Notes: generated by a model not told the origin, from the sequence alone. 64,000 bases of DNA from Pseudomonas putida (GCA_029953615.1 CP124529.1:5048494-5112493), one strand, 5' to 3'. Shown: positions 45,985 to 55,337, counted from the stretch's first letter. Program-made: numbers and translations.

Positions 45985-46315
45985 ACCGGCAGCGCCGGTA
46001 TTCGCGGCTGAAGCCGCTCCCAAGGTACAGCACATTCCTCAGCTGGCTGGGACCCTGTGGGAGCGGGCATGCCCGCGAAGCAGACGACGCGGTGGATGGC
46101 ACCGGCTACGCCGGTGTTCGCGGCTAAAGCCGCTCCCACAGGTACAGCACATTCCTCAGCTGGCTGGGACCCTGTGGGAGCGGGCATGCCCGCGAAGCAG
46201 ACGACGCGGTGGATGGCACCGGCTGCGCCGGTGTTCGCGGGCGCGCCCGCTCCCACAGGTATGGCGCATTCCTTGAGCTGACAGGGTCCCTGTGGAAGCG
46301 GCTTTAGCCGCGAAA
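45985..46315. repeat. REP array with 117-bp tandem duplication
   Basis: The 516-bp gap between the ABC operon and LysR genes holds at least five REP units. GGTACAGCACATTCCTCAGC starts at 46024 and again at 46141, a 117-bp period, each copy carrying CTGTGGGAGCGGGCATGCCC and GACGACGCGGTGGATGGCAC. A further variant unit (GGAAGCGGCTTTAGCCGCG) ends the array. No gene is visible here. Confidence 0.9.
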
Positions 46316-46334
46316 GGGCCGGAGCAGGCTGGCC

Positions 46335-47216
46335 TCAACGCTCCAGATAGTGGGTCTGCGCGGCAAAATCGATGAAGCGCTTGCTGGCCAGCGACAGGTA
46401 TTCCCCCGAACGCCAGCACAAGCGGAAGCTCATCTGCTGCGCTGGCTGGAACGGTACGCCAACGATGCCCGGCGTACGCTGCTGTACCGAGCGCAGCAGC
46501 GTCGCCACGCCCATGTTGTCCAGTGCGGCCTGCACCACCAGCGATACGAAGTTGCTTTGCAGCGCCACCTGGTAAGTGATGCCATGTTCAGCGAAGAACG
46601 CGTCCAGCAGGTGGCGCTGCACGAAGGTGCGGTCGAACACCACCATGTCGGTATTGCGCAGGTCCTCGGCCGTGAGGAAGGCCTTGCCGGCATAAGGATG
46701 GTCAGGGTGCATACATGCCAGCATCTCGTCGCTGCCCAGCAGGATCGATTCCTTGTCGGGCGGCACGCGCCTGGACTCCAGCAGCGCCAGGTCGATTTCC
46801 CGTTGTTCCAGGCGCTGGCCAATGTCCTCGGCGCTGCCTTCGAACACGGTCATGGCAATGCCCGGATACAGCTTGCGGAAGGCGTTCATCAAACCGGGCA
46901 CATAGTGCAGGCCGAACATCGGCGGGATACCGAGGCGCACTTCGCCGCGCTTCAGGTCGGCCATGTCGCGCAGCTCTTGCCGGGCCACATCCATTTCGCG
47001 CAGGGCCGATTCGATACGGGGCAGGAACCGTTCGCCCTCGGCCGTCAGGATGACTTTGCGCGTGGTGCGGTTGAACAGGGTCACGCCCAGTTCTTCTTCC
47101 AGACGGGTAACTGCCATGCTCAGTGCCGGCTGGGCGATATGCAGGTGCTGCGCGGCTTTGGTGAAGCTGCCTTGGCGTACGATCTCGACGCAGCAGCGCA
47201 ATGCCTTGAGGTTCAT
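46335..47216 (-). CDS. LysR family transcriptional regulator
   Basis: A 293-residue LysR protein: N-terminal HTH (GSFTKAAQHLHIAQPALSMAVTRLEEELG, residues 16-44) and a periplasmic-binding-like effector domain. It is divergent from the acetolactate synthase gene, starts 171 nt apart, and a palindrome TGATGCCAAGCATCA lies between them, so it probably controls that gene. Confidence 0.9.
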   Translation of the reverse strand: MNLKALRCCVEIVRQGSFTKAAQHLHIAQPALSMAVTRLEEELGVTLFNRTTRKVILTAEGERFLPRIESALREMDVARQELRDMADLKRGEVRLGIPPMFGLHYVPGLMNAFRKLYPGIAMTVFEGSAEDIGQRLEQREIDLALLESRRVPPDKESILLGSDEMLACMHPDHPYAGKAFLTAEDLRNTDMVVFDRTFVQRHLLDAFFAEHGITYQVALQSNFVSLVVQAALDNMGVATLLRSVQQRTPGIVGVPFQPAQQMSFRLCWRSGEYLSLASKRFIDFAAQTHYLER

Positions 47217-47245
47217 TGAAGGGGCTTACCGTTCATAACAAATTG

Positions 47246-47260
47246 TGATGCCAAGCATCA
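47246..47260. promoter_or_regulatory. Candidate LysR operator
   Basis: TGATGCCAAGCATCA, two perfect 6-bp arms with a 3-bp centre, in an AT-rich divergent intergenic region. Position and symmetry fit a LysR-type binding site. Confidence 0.5.
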
Positions 47261-47386
47261 TAACAATATATTTATTATTATTAACCAGAGGGCCTACGAT
47301 GCGCGCCACTGAGACATCCTGCAACAACTCAGTCACGCAGCTTAATAAAACTGCAATCCCACAAAGATTTTGAGGTAGTACCCCAA

Positions 47387-49030
47387 ATGGCCAAGGCCGC
47401 CGATGTCGTTGTGCAATGCCTGGAAAACGAAGGTGTCGAGTATGTGTTCGGCATTCCCGGTGAGGAAAACCTCGACCTGCTCGAATCCCTGCGCAAGTCG
47501 AAGATCAAGCTGGTACTGACCCGTCACGAGCAGTCCGCAGGTTTCATGGCTGCCACCTATGGCCGCCTGACCGGCAAGACCGGCGTCAGCCTGTCCACCC
47601 TCGGCCCTGGCGCCACCAACCTGGTTACTGCCAGCGCCTACGCCTACCTGGGCGGCATGCCGATGATGATGATCACCGGCCAGAAGCCGATCAAGAAGTC
47701 CAAGCAGGGCCGCTTCCAGATCATCGACGTGTGCGGCATGATGGACCCCATCACCAAGTACACCCACCAGTTCGCCTCGGCCGACAACATCCCGGCCCGC
47801 ATGCGCGAAGCCTTCCGCCTGGCTGAAGAAGAGAAGCCGGGTGCCGTGCACCTGGAGCTGCCGGAAGACATCGCCGCCGAGCAGACCGACGCCCTGCCGA
47901 TCCCGCGCAGCCTGCACCGTCGCCCGCTGGCCGAGCACGTGGCCATCGAAGCTGCCGTTGAAAAGCTGCAGAACGCGCGCAGCCCGATTCTGGTGATCGG
48001 CGCCGGCGCCAACCGCAAGATGACCGCCAAGGTCCTCAAGCAACTGATCGACAAGACCGGCATCCCGTTCATCACCACGCAGATGGGTAAAGGTGTGGTC
48101 GACGAGCGCCATCCGCGCTTCCTGGGTAACGCTGCACTGTCGTCCGGTGACTTCGTGCACCGCGCCGTCGAAGCCGCCGACCTGATCATCAACATCGGCC
48201 ACGACGTAATCGAGAAGCCGCCGTTCTTCATGGTCCGTGGTGGCACCGAGGTCATTCACATCAACTTCCGCTCCGCCGAAGTCGATGCCGTGTACTTCCC
48301 GCAGGTGGAAGTGATCGGCGATATCGCCAACGCCGTATGGCAGATCAGCGAAGCGCTGAACGACACTTCGCACTGGGACTTCACCCGCCTGATGGCCATT
48401 CGTGAAGCCAACGAAGCGCAGATCGCCGAAGGTGCCGACGACAACCGCTTCCCGGTCTACCCGCAGCGCCTGGTTGCCGACATCCGTCGCGTGCTGCCGT
48501 CCGAAGGCATCGTTGCCCTGGACAACGGCATCTACAAGATCTGGTTCGCCCGCAACTACAAGGCTCACAGGCCGAACACCGTGCTGCTGGACAACGCCCT
48601 GGCGACCATGGGCGCCGGCCTGCCATCGGCCATGGCCGCGCACCTGGTGCACCCGGACCGCCCGGTGATTTCGGTGTGCGGCGACGGCGGCTTCATGATG
48701 AACAGCCAGGAGCTGGAAACCGCAGTACGCTTAGGGATGCACATCACCGTGGTGATCCTGCGTGACGACGGCTACGGCATGATCCGCTGGAAGCAGGCCA
48801 ACATGGGCTTCACCGATTTCGGCCTGGACTACGGCAACCCGGACTTCGTCAAGTACGCCGAAGCCTACGGTGCCAACGGCCACCGCGTGGAAAGCGCCGA
48901 AGGCTTGCTGCCGCTGCTCGAGCACTGCATCAAGACCCCGGGCGTGCACGTGATCGACTGCCCGGTCGATTACAGCGAGAACGACCGCATCCTCAACAGC
49001 GAGCTGCGTGAGCGCGCGCTGGCGGTGTAA
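47387..49030 (+). CDS. Acetolactate synthase, catabolic/large-subunit type (TPP-dependent)
   Basis: A 547-residue TPP enzyme. Catalytic Glu region TRHEQSAGFMAATYG (about residue 46), TPP motif CGDGGFMMNSQELETAVRLG (about 427) and DDGYGMIRWKQ (about 460), as in AlsS/IlvB. It condenses two pyruvates to 2-acetolactate. No small regulatory subunit gene follows, which fits the catabolic form or another decarboxylating carboligase. The start MAKAADVVVQC is at 47387 and lies in a region where the minus-strand LysR gene diverges. Confidence 0.88.
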   Translation: MAKAADVVVQCLENEGVEYVFGIPGEENLDLLESLRKSKIKLVLTRHEQSAGFMAATYGRLTGKTGVSLSTLGPGATNLVTASAYAYLGGMPMMMITGQKPIKKSKQGRFQIIDVCGMMDPITKYTHQFASADNIPARMREAFRLAEEEKPGAVHLELPEDIAAEQTDALPIPRSLHRRPLAEHVAIEAAVEKLQNARSPILVIGAGANRKMTAKVLKQLIDKTGIPFITTQMGKGVVDERHPRFLGNAALSSGDFVHRAVEAADLIINIGHDVIEKPPFFMVRGGTEVIHINFRSAEVDAVYFPQVEVIGDIANAVWQISEALNDTSHWDFTRLMAIREANEAQIAEGADDNRFPVYPQRLVADIRRVLPSEGIVALDNGIYKIWFARNYKAHRPNTVLLDNALATMGAGLPSAMAAHLVHPDRPVISVCGDGGFMMNSQELETAVRLGMHITVVILRDDGYGMIRWKQANMGFTDFGLDYGNPDFVKYAEAYGANGHRVESAEGLLPLLEHCIKTPGVHVIDCPVDYSENDRILNSELRERALAV

Positions 49031-49077
49031 GGCTTGACAGGTACGGCGCCACCTCAGGGCTGGCGCCAATCCTCTGC

Positions 49078-49182
49078 AGGAGCGGCCTTGTGTCGCGATG
49101 GGCCGCAAAGCGGCCCCCGGATTTCAGCATTACCGCAACAATCGCCGGGGCCGCTCTGCGGCCCTTTCGCGACATTCATTCG
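49078..49182. repeat. Inverted repeat, GTGTCGCGATGGGC family
   Basis: AGCGGCCTTGTGTCGCGATGGGCCGC matches the arms of the repeat at 22938-23052; the opposite arm GCGGCCCTTTCGCGAC is degenerate. Between acetolactate synthase and the kinase gene. Confidence 0.7.
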
Positions 49183-49284
49183 GTACATGAGCGCACACAG
49201 CGGTCAGCGGATCGTGCAGGACTTCTTGAAGCCAGGCCACGATCAATGGTCTCATCCCGTGCCCGGACCGACTGGTATTGAATA

Positions 49285-49920
49285 ATGAACCTCCCGCTGT
49301 TCGTTTCCCTCGATGGGCCCAAGGGCACAGGTAAAACCACGCTTCTTGAGGCGGTTACCAAAGCCTTGAGGGCTGCCGGCCAGAAAGTCATCCGGCTTAG
49401 CGAGAAAAAAAACGACCCCTGCAGGGAAGCAACCATGGCCCTCGTCAACCAGCTGGCCAGGCATCCCTCCCAGGACCTGGAGTTCAGGGTATGCGAGCGT
49501 TTTGCCGAGAGCCGTGCCTGGATTTCCCGGCAGGTTCTGCCAGCGCAGCCACCGGGCAGCATCATTCTGATCGATCGCTGGTACCCGTCTGATGCCGCAT
49601 TTCGCCGCACGGTACCGTTCGACGAGATCTTGCGGTTGAACATCGAGCGGCGTGTGCAAGTGCCGGACCTGCACGTCGGGGTTGTAACGGCCCCTGTTAC
49701 CTCATGGGCGAGGGCGGCGGCACGAACGCGCGGGCTGGGCAGTACGGTAATCCATAGCCTGGACGAGCAGGTGGCGTGTACCGAGGCGTTCGAACGTGCG
49801 GTTGTGGATCATGGCTGGGTACTGTGCCGCAATGAAGGGCCGATCGAGGAGGCAACGAGGCAGATCGTGGCCGAAATCGACAGCGTGCGTCGATCATCTG
49901 GCTTGAACGGTGAAAACTGA
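49285..49920 (+). CDS. dTMP kinase-like nucleoside monophosphate kinase
   Basis: A 211-residue P-loop kinase: Walker A GPKGTGKTT (residue 11), LSEKKNDPCREATM, the DRWYPSDAAFR motif (about 95) typical of thymidylate kinases, and a lid-like region VTAPVTSWARAAARTRG. It is shorter in the lid than canonical Tmk and stands outside any pyrimidine operon, so a specialised role is possible. Its own promoter is not evident. Confidence 0.78.
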   Translation: MNLPLFVSLDGPKGTGKTTLLEAVTKALRAAGQKVIRLSEKKNDPCREATMALVNQLARHPSQDLEFRVCERFAESRAWISRQVLPAQPPGSIILIDRWYPSDAAFRRTVPFDEILRLNIERRVQVPDLHVGVVTAPVTSWARAAARTRGLGSTVIHSLDEQVACTEAFERAVVDHGWVLCRNEGPIEEATRQIVAEIDSVRRSSGLNGEN

Positions 49921-50027
49921 TCCGCTGGCGTTGGTCCTGCTGCTCTGGCCCAGGTAACCAACGGCTTGGCCCGGGCAGCACGCGCAGGGCGGGACGGCTA
50001 TAGCCCGGCGGCACATGCATATTCCAT

Positions 50028-50078
50028 AATGGTTGTTTAAATAGTTTTTATATTGCTATTAACTATTTAGAAACCATT
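50028..50078. promoter_or_regulatory. Long AT-rich inverted repeat upstream of the LLM monooxygenase gene
   Basis: AATGGTTGTTTAAATAGTT (50028-50046) and AACTATTTAGAAACCATT (50061-50078) are near-perfect inverted arms around a 14-bp AT-rich centre, ending 18 bp before the start codon. Far lower GC than its surroundings. Likely an operator or promoter region; the regulator is unknown. Confidence 0.55.
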
Positions 50079-50096
50079 GCCTGTGAGTAACCGCCG

Positions 50097-51470
50097 ATGT
50101 CCGATCCGAAGCCCCTATTGTTTGCGCTCTACGAACAGGCCAGTGTCGGCTGCGGTGGCGCACCGAGTCTCTGGACTCATCCTGCTGACGAGCGCCTGTC
50201 GGCCAACACCTTCGAGTTCTGGTCCAATCAGGCCCGTATCGCCGACCAGGCCAATCTCGACATGTTGTTCTTCGCCGATGTACTGGGCTTCTACGATGTG
50301 TACGGCGGCAACGCGGATGCGGCTGTGAAATGGGCCGTCGAGGCGCCTGCCAACGACCCGCTGATGATCATTCCTGGGCTGGCTGCCATCACGCGGCAAC
50401 TGGCGTTCGGCGCGACCGTCAGCACGACCTACGAGCATCCGTTCACTCACGCCCGGCGATTCAGCACGCTTGACCACATGACCCAAGGCAGGATCGGCTG
50501 GAACATCGTCACATCCTATCTTTCCAGCGCCGCGCGCAATTTCGGCCTGGAAGAGATGATCAGGCATGGCGATCGCTACGAGCGTGCCGAGGAATTCATG
50601 GATGTGGTCTACAAGCTTTGGGAAGGGAGCTGGGCGGATGATGCGGTAGTCGCCGACAAGGCAGCCCGGGTGTATGCCCAAGGGGAACGGGTCAAGCCTG
50701 TCGATCACGTTGGCGAGCGTTATCGGGTGGCCGGGCCACATCTCTGTGCGCCGTCGCCACAGCGCACGCCGTTGCTGATTCAGGCGGGGTGGTCAGGAAG
50801 AGGGCGCGAGTTCGCAGCCAAACATGCCGAGCTGATATTCATCGCCAAGTCCAACCCCCAGGAAATCCGCCAAGGCCTGGAAGAAATCTGGGCGATGGCC
50901 GAGGCCCGTGGCCGCAGCCGGGGGGATGTGCAATCGTTGACGGTGCTGCGGATCGTCACCGCCAAAACCGAGATAGAGGCCCAGCGCAAGTACGACGAAC
51001 TGCAGAGCAACTACCATCTGGAGGCCCAGCTCGTCAGCTATGCCGGCGACACCGGCTTCGACCTGAGCCGCTATGCCGACAGTGATGCCTTGTCGAATCA
51101 TACCGAAGGCCTGACCTCCTACATGATGCGCCCGGATGGCAGCGGCAAGCCGTTGACCGCGGGGGACGTCAGGCAGCGCTTTGCCAACGTGACACGGGGT
51201 ACCGACCTGATCCTGGTGGGCACGCCGCAGCAGGTAGCCGACCGGATCGAACACCATGCGCGTCTCTCGGGCACCAGTGGCTACATGCTCAATCCATTGA
51301 CCAGCCCCGGCACACTGGAGGACTTTGTCGAGCTGATAGTACCGGAGCTCCAGAAGCGCGGGCTTTACCGGAGCGAGCCGCAGACCGGGACTTTCCGCTC
51401 CCGATTGAGAGCGGACGGCGCCAACCGTTTGCCAGCGAGCGCATATGGCGCTTCATTCCGGTCGGCCTGA
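50097..51470 (+). CDS. LLM class flavin-dependent monooxygenase (NtaA/SnaA/DszA type)
   Basis: A 457-residue bacterial luciferase-like enzyme. LDMLFFADVLGFYD, GATVSTTYEHPFTHARRFSTLDHMTQGRIGWNIVTS and QAGWSGRGREFAAKHAELIF follow the NtaA/DszA pattern, whose members use FMNH2 supplied by a separate reductase to oxidise nitrilotriacetate, sulfones or sulfonates. No flavin reductase or sulfur transporter is next to it. The ATG at 50097 has a weak ribosome site. Confidence 0.87.
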   Translation: MSDPKPLLFALYEQASVGCGGAPSLWTHPADERLSANTFEFWSNQARIADQANLDMLFFADVLGFYDVYGGNADAAVKWAVEAPANDPLMIIPGLAAITRQLAFGATVSTTYEHPFTHARRFSTLDHMTQGRIGWNIVTSYLSSAARNFGLEEMIRHGDRYERAEEFMDVVYKLWEGSWADDAVVADKAARVYAQGERVKPVDHVGERYRVAGPHLCAPSPQRTPLLIQAGWSGRGREFAAKHAELIFIAKSNPQEIRQGLEEIWAMAEARGRSRGDVQSLTVLRIVTAKTEIEAQRKYDELQSNYHLEAQLVSYAGDTGFDLSRYADSDALSNHTEGLTSYMMRPDGSGKPLTAGDVRQRFANVTRGTDLILVGTPQQVADRIEHHARLSGTSGYMLNPLTSPGTLEDFVELIVPELQKRGLYRSEPQTGTFRSRLRADGANRLPASAYGASFRSA

Positions 51471-51563
51471 AGAAACCTGTGAGCGCAAGGAAGGGCTTAA
51501 CTGGCGCCAGCTCCAGGCGTTACGCTATGCCGTTGCTACCTTGTATACCGCCGGAGGTAACCC

Positions 51564-52022
51564 ATGGCTTCTGCAACTGACAGGCTCTGTTTCGAGGACT
51601 TGCAAGTAGGCCAGTCCTTCATCAGCGGTGCGTATGAAATGACCCGGGAGCGGATCGTGGACTTCGCCTCGGAGTTCGACCCTCAGCCATTCCATACGGA
51701 CGTCGATGCTGCAAAGGACACCTTTTTTGCTGGATTGGCTGCCAGCGGCTGGCATACCTGCGCGGTTACCATGCGATTGTTGGTGGAGAGTGTTCCAGTG
51801 GCTGGAGGGCTCATTGGTGCCGGCAGCGAGATCACCTGGCCAAGGGCGGTGCGACCAGGTGACCTGTTGCGAGTCACCACAACCATAAGGGAACTTGCCG
51901 CGTCGAAGTCGAAGCCTGATCGGGGCTTCGCTGTCCTTGAAAGCACCACACTCAATCAGGACGATGCCGTATGCCAGACCACTGTTTCACGCGTACTGGT
52001 CTTTCGTCGAGCCGCTTCGTAA
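51564..52022 (+). CDS. MaoC family dehydratase
   Basis: A 152-residue single-domain hot-dog protein. The hydratase-2 motif is present: FASEFDPQPFHTD (about 31-43), with Asp and His as the catalytic pair, then AASGWHTCAVTMRLL. ATG 51564 has GGAGG 5 nt upstream. It hydrates an enoyl-CoA or a related acyl substrate; the partner enzyme is not obvious here. Confidence 0.87.
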   Translation: MASATDRLCFEDLQVGQSFISGAYEMTRERIVDFASEFDPQPFHTDVDAAKDTFFAGLAASGWHTCAVTMRLLVESVPVAGGLIGAGSEITWPRAVRPGDLLRVTTTIRELAASKSKPDRGFAVLESTTLNQDDAVCQTTVSRVLVFRRAAS

Positions 52023-52109
52023 AGCCCCGGGCCGAAGCCCCGGGCGGAAGCACGGCCCCCGGCATGGTGCCTGCGCAGCGTCGGGAGCACGGTCGCGGAT
52101 AGTACAGGC

Positions 52110-52652
52110 TCAGCCAGCCAGCGCCTTGATCAGCTGCTCGTTGAAGGCCGGGATATCGTCCGGCTTGCGGCTGCTGATCAGGTTGCCGTCCACCACCACT
52201 TGTTCATCCACCCAGGTGCCGCCAGCGTTGCGAATATCGTCCTGCAATGTCTTGTAGCTGGTCATCCGCTTGCCGTTGGCCAGGCCTGCCGACACCAGCA
52301 GCCAGGCGCCATGACAGATCACCGCCAGCGGCCTGTTTGCAGCGTTGTGACTTTTCACCAGCTTTTGAGCACCGGGTATCAGGCGAATGTTATCGGAATT
52401 CTGTACGCCGCCAGGCAGCACGATGGCATCGTAAAGATCGAGGTGGGCGCTTTCGAAGGTAGCATCCACGGCAAACGCGTCGGCTGGCTTGTCGTGATTC
52501 CAGCCACGCACAGCGCCTTCCTTGTCAGCCAGGATATCGACCACGGCACCGTTTTTCACCAAGGCATCCCGAGGGCCGGTCAGCTCTACCTGTTCAAAAC
52601 CATCGGTAACCAGGAACGCCACGCGTTTGCCATTCAGTTGGGTATTCATCAT
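52110..52652 (-). CDS. PfpI/DJ-1 type stress protein (class I glutamine amidotransferase-like, YhbO-like)
   Basis: A 180-residue PfpI-type protein: RVAFLVTDGFEQVELTGP, catalytic Cys in LAVICHGAWLLV (about residue 112) and LISSRKPDDIPAF at the end. Family members act as protein deglycases/chaperones under oxidative stress; the precise activity is debated. It is 10 nt downstream of the TPP enzyme gene, so they form an operon. Confidence 0.88.
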   Translation of the reverse strand: MMNTQLNGKRVAFLVTDGFEQVELTGPRDALVKNGAVVDILADKEGAVRGWNHDKPADAFAVDATFESAHLDLYDAIVLPGGVQNSDNIRLIPGAQKLVKSHNAANRPLAVICHGAWLLVSAGLANGKRMTSYKTLQDDIRNAGGTWVDEQVVVDGNLISSRKPDDIPAFNEQLIKALAG

Positions 52653-52662
52653 TTGATCTCCG

Positions 52663-54453
52663 CTACAGTTTTTTGCCCGGCAATACAGAGCCGAGTACCT
52701 GCCTGGCCGTCTGGACGATGACCCCGGCCTTATCCGGGTCGCCCTTGAACAGGCTGCTGGCGAATTTCTTCGCTTGCTCCAGCTTGATGTGGGGCGGCAG
52801 TGGCGGTACGTCCGGATCGGTCTTGAATTCGATCAACACCGGCCGGTCAGCCGCCAGGGCTCGTTCCCATGCGTCGGCAACTTCTTCTTCGCGCTCCACG
52901 TAGATGCCCTGCAACCCGATGGAGATGGCGAACAGGTGATAGGGCACATCAGGGATCGCCTGTGAGGCCTCGAATTTGGGGTCGCCCTCCATTACCCGTT
53001 GTTCCCAGGTCACCTGGTTGAGGTCTTCATTGTTGAACACCGCGCAGATCCACTGCGGGTTTTCCCAAAGCTGCCAGTACTTGGCAACGGTGATGAGCTC
53101 GGCCAGATTGTTCATCTGCATGGCGCCGTCGCCCACCAGTGCCACCACGCTGCGCTGCGGGTGCGCGAACTTGGCGGCGATGGCATAGGGGACTGCCGCG
53201 CCCATGCTGGCCAGGCCGCCGGACAACGAACACTGCATGCCCTGGCGTATCTGCAGGTCGCGGGCAAACCAGTTGGCGCACGACCCCGAGTCGCTGGTGA
53301 CGATGGCGTGGTCGGGCAGGCGCGGGGAGAGTTCGTGTACCACACGTTGCGGGTTGATCGGGTCGGCCTTGACCAGTGCGCGATTGTGCAGGGTCTTGTC
53401 CCAGTGCGCGCGCCAGCTTTCGACCTTGTCGCGCCATCGCCGCTCGGTCTTGTGTTCGAGCAATGGCAGCAGTGCCCGCAGCGTTTCGCTGGCATCGCCG
53501 ACCAGGTTGACTTCCATGGGGTAGCGCAGGCTGAGCATGTCTGGCTGCAAATCGATCTGCACGCCGCGCGCCTGGCCTTCCTGGGGCAGGAACTCGGCAT
53601 AGGGGAAGCCGGAGCCGATCATCAGCAAGGTGTCGCATTCGCTCATCAGCTGATAACTCGGTTCGGTACCGAGAAGCCCGATGGCGCCCGTGACCCAAGG
53701 CAGGTCGTCTGGCACTACGGCCTTGCCCAGCAGCGCCTTGGCCACGCCTGCGCCAAGCGTTTCAGCTACCGCGATCACCTGTTCGGTGGCGTGCAGGGCA
53801 CCGGCCCCGACCAGAATCGCCACTTTCCGCCCAGCGTTGAGTACCGCGGCGGCCCGTTGCAAGTCGTCCTCGAAGGGCACCACCCGGGGCTTGCTGTAGC
53901 CGATACCGGAATGCACCGTGCCATGGGCTTTCGGTGGTTCGTGGTAGGGCAGATCCTGCAGGTCGTTGGGCAGGATCAGAGCGGTGACCCGGCGTTCGCC
54001 AACGGCAGTACGTATGGCGCGATCGAGCAAGTGGCGCACCTGTTCCGGGGTCGAGGCCTGCTGAACGAAGGCACCTGCGACGTCCTTGAACATCGACAGC
54101 AGGTCCAGTTCCTGCTGGTAATGCCCGCCCAGCGCTGCTCGCGCCTGTTGGCCAACGATGGCCAGCACCGGCTGGTGATCCATGCGCGCGTCGTACAGGC
54201 CGGTAAGCAAATGGGAAGCGCCCGGGCCAGAGGTGGCGATGCATACGCCCAGCTCACCGGTGAACTTGGCATGGGCACTGGCCATGAAGGCTGCCATTTC
54301 CTCATGGCGGGCCTGAATGAACTGGATCTTGCCCTCGGCCCGGCTGAGGGCTCCGAATACGCCGTTGATGCCGTCGCCGGGGTAGCCAAAGATGCGCCGT
54401 ACACCCCATTGATACAAGCGCTCTACCAGAAAGTCACCTACCGTGCTGGTCAT
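52663..54453 (-). CDS. Thiamine-pyrophosphate-requiring enzyme, pyruvate oxidase/decarboxylase-like
   Basis: A 596-residue TPP enzyme. Catalytic Glu in QARHEEMAAFMASAHAKF (about 49), GDGAMQMNNLAELITVAKYW (about 447) for Mg/TPP binding, and a central domain with LVGAGALHATEQVIAVAE. It resembles PoxB-type pyruvate oxidases, though without the recognisable lipid-binding C-terminal peptide; the C-terminal 50 residues are basic and variable. Such genes sit in RpoS-type stress loci in Pseudomonas. Exact substrate uncertain. Confidence 0.85.
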   Translation of the reverse strand: MTSTVGDFLVERLYQWGVRRIFGYPGDGINGVFGALSRAEGKIQFIQARHEEMAAFMASAHAKFTGELGVCIATSGPGASHLLTGLYDARMDHQPVLAIVGQQARAALGGHYQQELDLLSMFKDVAGAFVQQASTPEQVRHLLDRAIRTAVGERRVTALILPNDLQDLPYHEPPKAHGTVHSGIGYSKPRVVPFEDDLQRAAAVLNAGRKVAILVGAGALHATEQVIAVAETLGAGVAKALLGKAVVPDDLPWVTGAIGLLGTEPSYQLMSECDTLLMIGSGFPYAEFLPQEGQARGVQIDLQPDMLSLRYPMEVNLVGDASETLRALLPLLEHKTERRWRDKVESWRAHWDKTLHNRALVKADPINPQRVVHELSPRLPDHAIVTSDSGSCANWFARDLQIRQGMQCSLSGGLASMGAAVPYAIAAKFAHPQRSVVALVGDGAMQMNNLAELITVAKYWQLWENPQWICAVFNNEDLNQVTWEQRVMEGDPKFEASQAIPDVPYHLFAISIGLQGIYVEREEEVADAWERALAADRPVLIEFKTDPDVPPLPPHIKLEQAKKFASSLFKGDPDKAGVIVQTARQVLGSVLPGKKL

Positions 54454-54721
54454 TGCCTTCTCCCGTGCCTGGTCGATAGGTGTCTGGACTTGGCCGGGCT
54501 CAGGAAAGTTTCAAGCGTGTGCGCTTTGCTCTACTGACTGGACTGCTTTTGCCAAAAGAGCGCCGAAAGGCGCGACCCCTTCTTGTGTTGCCTGAATGTC
54601 TGGCGTCCAGTTCCTTAAGGCATTTCGTCAGCGTCTGCAAAAACATTTTCACCACGTGCGGTTTGCGGCGGGTCACTTGTGAACACAGAACATCCTGTGT
54701 CAACAACCTGAGGTAAAGATC
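54454..54721. promoter_or_regulatory. Divergent intergenic region upstream of KGG gene
   Basis: A 268-bp gap between the divergent TPP-enzyme and KGG-protein genes. A small GCGCCGAAAGGCGC hairpin (about 54562) and an imperfect repeat ACACAGAACATCCTGTGT (about 54685) are visible; I find no clear promoter. Confidence 0.3.
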
Positions 54722-54946
54722 ATGGCCAATAACCAAGACCAGAGCCGCGGCAAGCAGGGCGGCACCGCCAACAGCAATCCAGGTAACTTTGCCAACGATC
54801 GCGAGAAGGCGTCGGAAGCGGGGCACAAGGGGGGGCAGGCCTCCGGTGGCAACTTCAAGAACGATCCGGAGCGGGCCTCCGAGGCTGGCCGCAAGGGCGG
54901 CCAACAAAGCCACGGCGGCGGCCGCAACAGCGATGACAACCGCTGA
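54722..54946 (+). CDS. KGG-repeat stress-induced protein (YciG-like)
   Basis: A 74-residue, very hydrophilic protein with two KGG motifs (ASEAGHKGGQ and ASEAGRKGGQ), typical of small stress-induced, probably disordered proteins (YciG/GsiB-like). It lies in a cluster of stress-type genes. ATG 54722 follows GAGGTAAAGATC. Confidence 0.87.
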   Translation: MANNQDQSRGKQGGTANSNPGNFANDREKASEAGHKGGQASGGNFKNDPERASEAGRKGGQQSHGGGRNSDDNR

Positions 54947-55100
54947 TCACCGTTGAACCGACCGGGGCGGCTGCAGACGCCCCGGCGATTCCTTTTCATG
55001 CGCCAGAGCCGGTCGTCGTCGCTGCTGAACGGCTGCACGCAAGCCAGGATCAATCGAGCTGAGTCGCCCGTGTTCATTCAGCCCGCCAGGAGTTACAGCG

Positions 55101-55319
55101 ATGGCCAAGTATCTGTACCTGATCAGCTACATCCTCGACAACCAACCCGGAACCTGCGAATTGCGCAGCGACCAGGAAGACCTTAGCCGCGAAGCGGCGC
55201 GTGACTACCTGCAAGGCCTGCACCGCAGCGAGGCGTCATCGTTCACCGACGTACAGGTGCAGCGTCTGCAACATGATCATGAGCCAGGCACATCGCCGGG
55301 GCATTATCAGCAGCCATGA
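55101..55319 (+). CDS. Hypothetical protein
   Basis: A 72-residue hydrophilic protein starting MAKYLYLISYILDN, with AGGAG 11 nt upstream. No signal peptide or membrane segment. It lies between the KGG protein and another small ORF in the same direction and may be part of the same stress locus. Family not recognised. Confidence 0.5.
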   Translation: MAKYLYLISYILDNQPGTCELRSDQEDLSREAARDYLQGLHRSEASSFTDVQVQRLQHDHEPGTSPGHYQQP

Positions 55320-55337
55320 AAAGATGAGGGCTGGCAC

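Noticed and set aside
45985..46315. Possible CRISPR array in the repeat-rich gap
   Set aside because: Repeats are palindromic REP units of varying spacing with no unique spacers and no cas genes nearby.
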